Source of the DNA: Alphaproteobacteria bacterium
GTDB lineage: Bacteria > Pseudomonadota > Alphaproteobacteria > Micropepsales > Micropepsaceae
Reading direction: 5' to 3'
NCBI GenBank assembly: GCA_015654705.1
Contig: JAATGL010000088.1
Coordinates: 1 to 37,735, forward strand
DNA length: 37,735 bases
The notes under the pieces were generated by a model. That model had not been told where the DNA came from, searched no databases, and saw nothing but the letters and a program-made list of their open reading frames with translations. Shown here one piece after another: positions 33,702 through 37,735 of the stretch (position 1 is its first letter; each line of letters opens with the position of its first letter). A program made the position numbers and the translations under genes.

Positions 33702-35504
33702 ATGATGAAACGTCTTTTTGTGTTCCTGGCCGGCGTGCTGCTGGCATGGCCGGCATCGGCTGGACAAGTGCCCAATCCGGTCAATGCCGATACCACGCTC
33801 GTCAGCGGCCATTTCGTTGTCGGCAACACCATACAGGGCGTGCGCGATTCCGGCTTCGCGACGGTGCCCTGTTCCTGGATGCCGTCCATGACCGGCGACG
33901 TGACGACGCCAGGCGCGAGTTGTTCAACGACGATCACGGGTATCGCCGGCGCGACGTCGATCATCCGCAGCACATCGACAAATCCGCAATATACGATCGA
34001 CACTGCGGCGGGGATGAGCCGGTCCTTCGCGTTCCGTACCGGCGCCCTCAACCGCTTCCAGCTGCGGACCAACAACGCGACCGAGACCGGTTCGAACGCC
34101 GGTTCGAATTTCGAACTGCGCGTCTACAATGATGCGGGGAGCTTTGTGGGCGATGCCTTCTCGGTCAATCGCGCCACGATGCTGATGTCGATTGCCAGTC
34201 TCGATCCGTCAAGCCTGCCCAACCCATCGGCTTCCAAGGGCGGCGTAATGGCCGGAGACTGCGCCAGTCATCAATTCGCCAGGGGCATCAACACCGGCGC
34301 CGGGCTCGATTGCGCGCAGCCGGCGTTCTCCGATCTCTCCGGACTGATTGCGCCGTCCCAGATTCCGCCGGCCGGTCCCGGAGGATTGCTGGGCGGCGTC
34401 AGCCAGGCGATTTGCCCGGTCCATCGGGTGGCAAATCAGATCGACGGCACCGGGTCCGTGGGATGCGTGCAACTCGACGCCGTCGACATCACGAGCCTCG
34501 GCAGTGCCGCAACGAAGAATATCGGGACGTCCGGCGCGGTCGTGCCGCTGCTGAACGCGGCCAACCAATGGTCGGCCGCGCAGGTCTTCACGGCGGGATC
34601 GTTTTCGGCGCCCGGCGCGGCGGTCGGCACGGCGGCCGACAGCGGGATGTACCAGGACGGCGCGGACGATCCCTGTTTCACCTCTGCCGGCAAAATCCGC
34701 CTGTGCCTTTTCAATGTATCCGGCGCCGGCGCCGTGTTCTCGGCCACGGGTGCCAACATGATGCAGGCGAGCATCGGCGGTTCCACGGCCGGCGTCGAAA
34801 GCATCGGCAACGGCGCCACCTTCGGCGATTTCCGCGCGCTCTACACCAGCAATGGCGGCATGGGCTCGCACCTTGCCCTGGCGCATACGCGTGCGACATC
34901 CGCAGGATCCTTCTCCGCACTCCTCTCGGGAGACGTTCTCGGCGAGATCGATTTTGCTGGCGACGACGGCGCGAGCGACAACACGATCGGCGCCGCCTTC
35001 AAGGTCGTTGCCAAGGCCAACTGGACGACGGGGAACGGCCAGTCGGACGCGCTGCTCAATCTGATGAACAGCGCCGGCGCGCTGAAAAACGTTCTCTGTG
35101 CCGATGCCGATACCGGGTTGTGGCTGGCGCAGACCGGAACCGGAGCATCATGCGGAACGGGTGCCAATTTTCTCGACATGGCGAACAATGGTTCGTTCGC
35201 AAGTCTGCGCGTTGCCGGAGATTATCATGTCGCCGGGTCCGCGCCTGGCGTGTCCGGCTGCGGAATATCGCCCCTTGTTCGCAGCGGAAGCACGGATACG
35301 GCGGGAGAGGTTTTCGAGGGCGCATCGGCGACCGGCTGCACGATCACCTTTGCCGCGAGCAAGGCGATTGCGCCGTTCTGCACGATGTCTACGCAGACCC
35401 AGCTGGCGGCGTTTTCCTATTCCGTCAGTTCGGTGTCCCTGACCGCCACGCATTCGAGCGCGACCGGCGGCGTGCTCGATTATCACTGCTTTCAGCACGG
35501 TTGA
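33702..35504 (+). CDS. tail-fibre-like protein with an N-terminal signal peptide
   Basis: MMKRLFVFLAGVLLAWPASAGQ leader; Gly/Ser/Ala/Thr-rich fibre-like body; multiple cysteines. Confidence 0.7.
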   Translation: MMKRLFVFLAGVLLAWPASAGQVPNPVNADTTLVSGHFVVGNTIQGVRDSGFATVPCSWMPSMTGDVTTPGASCSTTITGIAGATSIIRSTSTNPQYTIDTAAGMSRSFAFRTGALNRFQLRTNNATETGSNAGSNFELRVYNDAGSFVGDAFSVNRATMLMSIASLDPSSLPNPSASKGGVMAGDCASHQFARGINTGAGLDCAQPAFSDLSGLIAPSQIPPAGPGGLLGGVSQAICPVHRVANQIDGTGSVGCVQLDAVDITSLGSAATKNIGTSGAVVPLLNAANQWSAAQVFTAGSFSAPGAAVGTAADSGMYQDGADDPCFTSAGKIRLCLFNVSGAGAVFSATGANMMQASIGGSTAGVESIGNGATFGDFRALYTSNGGMGSHLALAHTRATSAGSFSALLSGDVLGEIDFAGDDGASDNTIGAAFKVVAKANWTTGNGQSDALLNLMNSAGALKNVLCADADTGLWLAQTGTGASCGTGANFLDMANNGSFASLRVAGDYHVAGSAPGVSGCGISPLVRSGSTDTAGEVFEGASATGCTITFAASKAIAPFCTMSTQTQLAAFSYSVSSVSLTATHSSATGGVLDYHCFQHG

Positions 35505-35542
35505 CGGCTGCCGATCACTTTTCCAAAAGCAAGGAGAGATCA

Positions 35543-35728
35543 ATGAGGTTCAACATTCATTTCGTGCCGCGCGACAACACGCCCGGGACGACTCCGGCGA
35601 CGATTTCCTACAGCAGCGACGATGAAGCGGATTGCTACCGCACCTTTATCCAGTTCTCCGGGAAAAACCCCGACGAAAAGCATCGCTATGTGATGACGGA
35701 CGGGACGAAAATTCTTTTCGCTGGCTAG
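35543..35728 (+). CDS. hypothetical small protein (61 aa)
   Basis: MRFNIHFVPRDNTPGTTPATISYSSDDEADCYRTFIQFSGKNPDEKHRYVMTDGTKILFAG; AAGGAGAG RBS. Confidence 0.7.
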   Translation: MRFNIHFVPRDNTPGTTPATISYSSDDEADCYRTFIQFSGKNPDEKHRYVMTDGTKILFAG

Positions 35729-35751
35729 ATAGAAGCCATCGGGTCGAGACA

Positions 35752-36297
35752 ATGACCCAACCATCCGGCGCCGCCTGGTGCTCTCGCTACCCCACCAGCA
35801 CGGCCACTGAAGATCTGATCGAGCCGTTCCGTTCGAACACCAGGCGCTTCATCGGGGCGCTGCGCGAGGCAGGTGCGCGTGTTGTCATCGACGCCACGCT
35901 CCGTCCCAAAGAGCGCGGCTATCTGATGAACGGGGCATGGAGGATCGCACGGGAGCATGTCGATCCGGTATCGATCGAGGCTTTTCCGGGTGTCGATATC
36001 GACTGGACATGCGGCGGCGATCCGGTCAAGGCGCGCGCCGCGACCGCCGCCATGGTCGAGACCTACGGCATTGCGTTCAAACCATCGCTGACCAGCTGGC
36101 ACTACGAGGGCCGCGCCATCGACATGACCATCGTCTGGTCCGGCACGCTGAAAATTCGCCTGGCGACGGGCGCCCGGACCGGAATCTCAGCCGAGCCGCA
36201 CTCCGGGATGAACCGAGAGCTATGGGCGGCCGGCGCTGGCTACGGCGTGCACAAGCTGCCGAGCGACGCGCCCCACTGGTCCGATGACGGACACTGA
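35752..36297 (+). CDS. putative endolysin, M15-peptidase-like
   Basis: SLTSWHYEGRAIDMTIVW and DAPHWSDDGH match the H-x(6)-D and HW metal-site pattern; position in the tail fibre/lysis area. Confidence 0.75.
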   Translation: MTQPSGAAWCSRYPTSTATEDLIEPFRSNTRRFIGALREAGARVVIDATLRPKERGYLMNGAWRIAREHVDPVSIEAFPGVDIDWTCGGDPVKARAATAAMVETYGIAFKPSLTSWHYEGRAIDMTIVWSGTLKIRLATGARTGISAEPHSGMNRELWAAGAGYGVHKLPSDAPHWSDDGH

Positions 36298-36318
36298 ATT
36301 CCCTTCCAGGAGATCGAG

Positions 36319-37635
36319 ATGACGCAATTCACCGGCAACACGACGGGCACGGACACTGCCGCCATTCTGGCGGAACTGGATGCGATCCGCTCCGCGGGTG
36401 GAAACTCCTACGCCTCTCCGAATGGCAAGAACATCCTGACCGGCACGACACTCGACAGCCTGTTCTCCGACGATTTCGGCGGAAGCGCGATAAACGCCGC
36501 AAACTGGGATGTCCTCGACGGCGGTCTCGGCGCCAACGCCAATCTCGGCTTTGGCGCTTTGGTGCAGGCCGCGATTGGTAGTGGCATAACCGGTATGACC
36601 GATGCGGTCGCGGCGTCCGGGCTCACCGTCTCGATGGGAACGATCAGCGGTGCGGAGCGCTGGTACCTCTCCAAACAGGCCTTTGCCGGCAAGGAAGACA
36701 TTCTGGTCCTGCTGTCGAAGTCGCAGGCGCTCGCCGCGAACTCGATATTCATTGGCCTTTGCGAGGTCGATCCGGTCACGCTTGTGCCGTTGCTCAATCC
36801 GAACTTCGCGGGCGAGTTCACCAATAGGGGTGGATGCGAGTTCGGACTCACAGCTATAACCACGACATTCGTCGCAGAGGCGATAGGCGACAGCAGTGCG
36901 GCGAAAGCGTCTGGCAATGCCGGCGTCTCGACCGTGACGACGGCGGCCGCGCAAGAGTATCTGATCGAGATCGACAGTCGCGACATCATCGTGTCGAACG
37001 CGGCAGTCGACAGCACGGCGGCGAAAGCAGCGGGAGCGTCGCGCGTCTCGACTCAATGCCCCAACGACAAAAAGCTCTATAAGCTGGTTATGCGCTTCCG
37101 GAACGTCGCGGCGCCGGGTTCGAACACCAACGTCGTGATACAGCGCGTCCTCGTGGTCGACAATTACGAGCAGCGCGTGCAGGTATCGTCAGGCGAGGGC
37201 GACCAGATCGGCGCCAAGTCGATTGGTGTCAACGTGGTAACGCTGCCCACGCCGGTTCAGATGTATCTCATGCCGCAGTCCGGCGCTGGCGGCGCGAACC
37301 TGACGCATAAGCTGACGGCGGCCGCCAGCACGAATGCCACCAGCGTTTCGGGCTCGCCGCGCACGGTGACCGGTGGTTATCTGCGCAACCGCGCCGCCTA
37401 CGAAGTGTTCTTCAAATTCTACAACAAGGCGACGGCACCGACGGTCGGCACGGACACCCCGGTCCTGACCATCGGCATCCCGGCCAGCGGCCTAGTGGGT
37501 GTCGCGGACGTTGTCGGCGCGGCCGGGCTGCACCTGACAACCGGCCTGGCCTACGCCATCACCAAATTGGAAGCGGACAACGATACGACCGTCCTCGTGG
37601 CGGGCGACGCGTCCGTCAATTTGATCTACGCGTAA
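36319..37635 (+). CDS. putative virion/fibre structural protein
   Basis: 438 aa Ala/Gly/Thr/Ser-rich protein; CAGGAGATCGAG RBS. Confidence 0.65.
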   Translation: MTQFTGNTTGTDTAAILAELDAIRSAGGNSYASPNGKNILTGTTLDSLFSDDFGGSAINAANWDVLDGGLGANANLGFGALVQAAIGSGITGMTDAVAASGLTVSMGTISGAERWYLSKQAFAGKEDILVLLSKSQALAANSIFIGLCEVDPVTLVPLLNPNFAGEFTNRGGCEFGLTAITTTFVAEAIGDSSAAKASGNAGVSTVTTAAAQEYLIEIDSRDIIVSNAAVDSTAAKAAGASRVSTQCPNDKKLYKLVMRFRNVAAPGSNTNVVIQRVLVVDNYEQRVQVSSGEGDQIGAKSIGVNVVTLPTPVQMYLMPQSGAGGANLTHKLTAAASTNATSVSGSPRTVTGGYLRNRAAYEVFFKFYNKATAPTVGTDTPVLTIGIPASGLVGVADVVGAAGLHLTTGLAYAITKLEADNDTTVLVAGDASVNLIYA

Positions 37636-37648
37636 AGGAGATCCCCCC

Positions 37649-37735
37649 ATGGCACGTTGGCAAATCATGAAGGATGGCAATCCCACCACTGATCTCCTGT
37701 TCGAAGCCGGTAACACCGCTACGCACGGCGATGAC
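37649..37735 (+). CDS. truncated CDS at window edge
   Basis: MARWQIMKDGNPTTDLLFEAGNTATHGDD...; AAAGGAG upstream, continues past the window. Confidence 0.6.
   Translation, partial: MARWQIMKDGNPTTDLLFEAGNTATHGDD

Noticed and set aside
1-37735. CRISPR array, tRNA, transposon or diversity-generating retroelement
   Set aside because: No spaced direct repeats, tRNA-like cloverleaf, transposase or reverse transcriptase was recognised by eye; the only tandem repeat encodes pentapeptides.
1-37735. Integrase and attachment sites
   Set aside because: No recombinase recognised in the window; a prophage or virion genome cannot be distinguished here.

Overview
The window is the core of a temperate tailed-phage genome or prophage (HK97-type head, siphovirus-like tail) from a GC-rich, probably alphaproteobacterial host. 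It reads left to right as follows. (1) A leftward early operon (about 1-2986) holds a pentapeptide-repeat protein, a stand-alone DnaA domain-IV protein and small unknowns. (2) The immunity region has an S24-type CI-like repressor on the minus strand, a convergent small membrane protein, a Cro-like HTH gene, and near-identical divergent promoters whose repressor palindromes sit between -35 and -10. (3) A rightward early and replication region encodes a NADAR-family protein, a CII-like protein, DUF2303, a GcrA-like regulator with an extra HTH-like segment, a C5 cytosine methyltransferase, a class II ribonucleotide reductase, a helicase-methyltransferase fusion, an XF1762/GNAT-like protein and a DUF1376-type replication protein. 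(4) The late region runs HNH, TerS, TerL, portal, ClpP-like protease, capsid, connectors, tail tube, a frameshifted tail chaperone pair, tape measure, tail tip, a secreted-looking fibre and an M15-like endolysin. The most interesting signals are: (a) a second family-like reading frame inside the methyltransferase gene (about 8572-9375); (b) phage versions of two alphaproteobacterial cell-cycle regulators, DnaA domain IV and GcrA, beside DNA methyltransferases; (c) a 27/30-identical PL/PR promoter-operator cassette that implies a leaderless cro; (d) a candidate replication origin inside the DUF1376 gene; (e) an in-phase CCCAAAA -1 frameshift site in the tail chaperone genes. No integrase, tRNA, CRISPR or transposase was recognised. 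Family assignments come from motif recognition by eye, with no database search.
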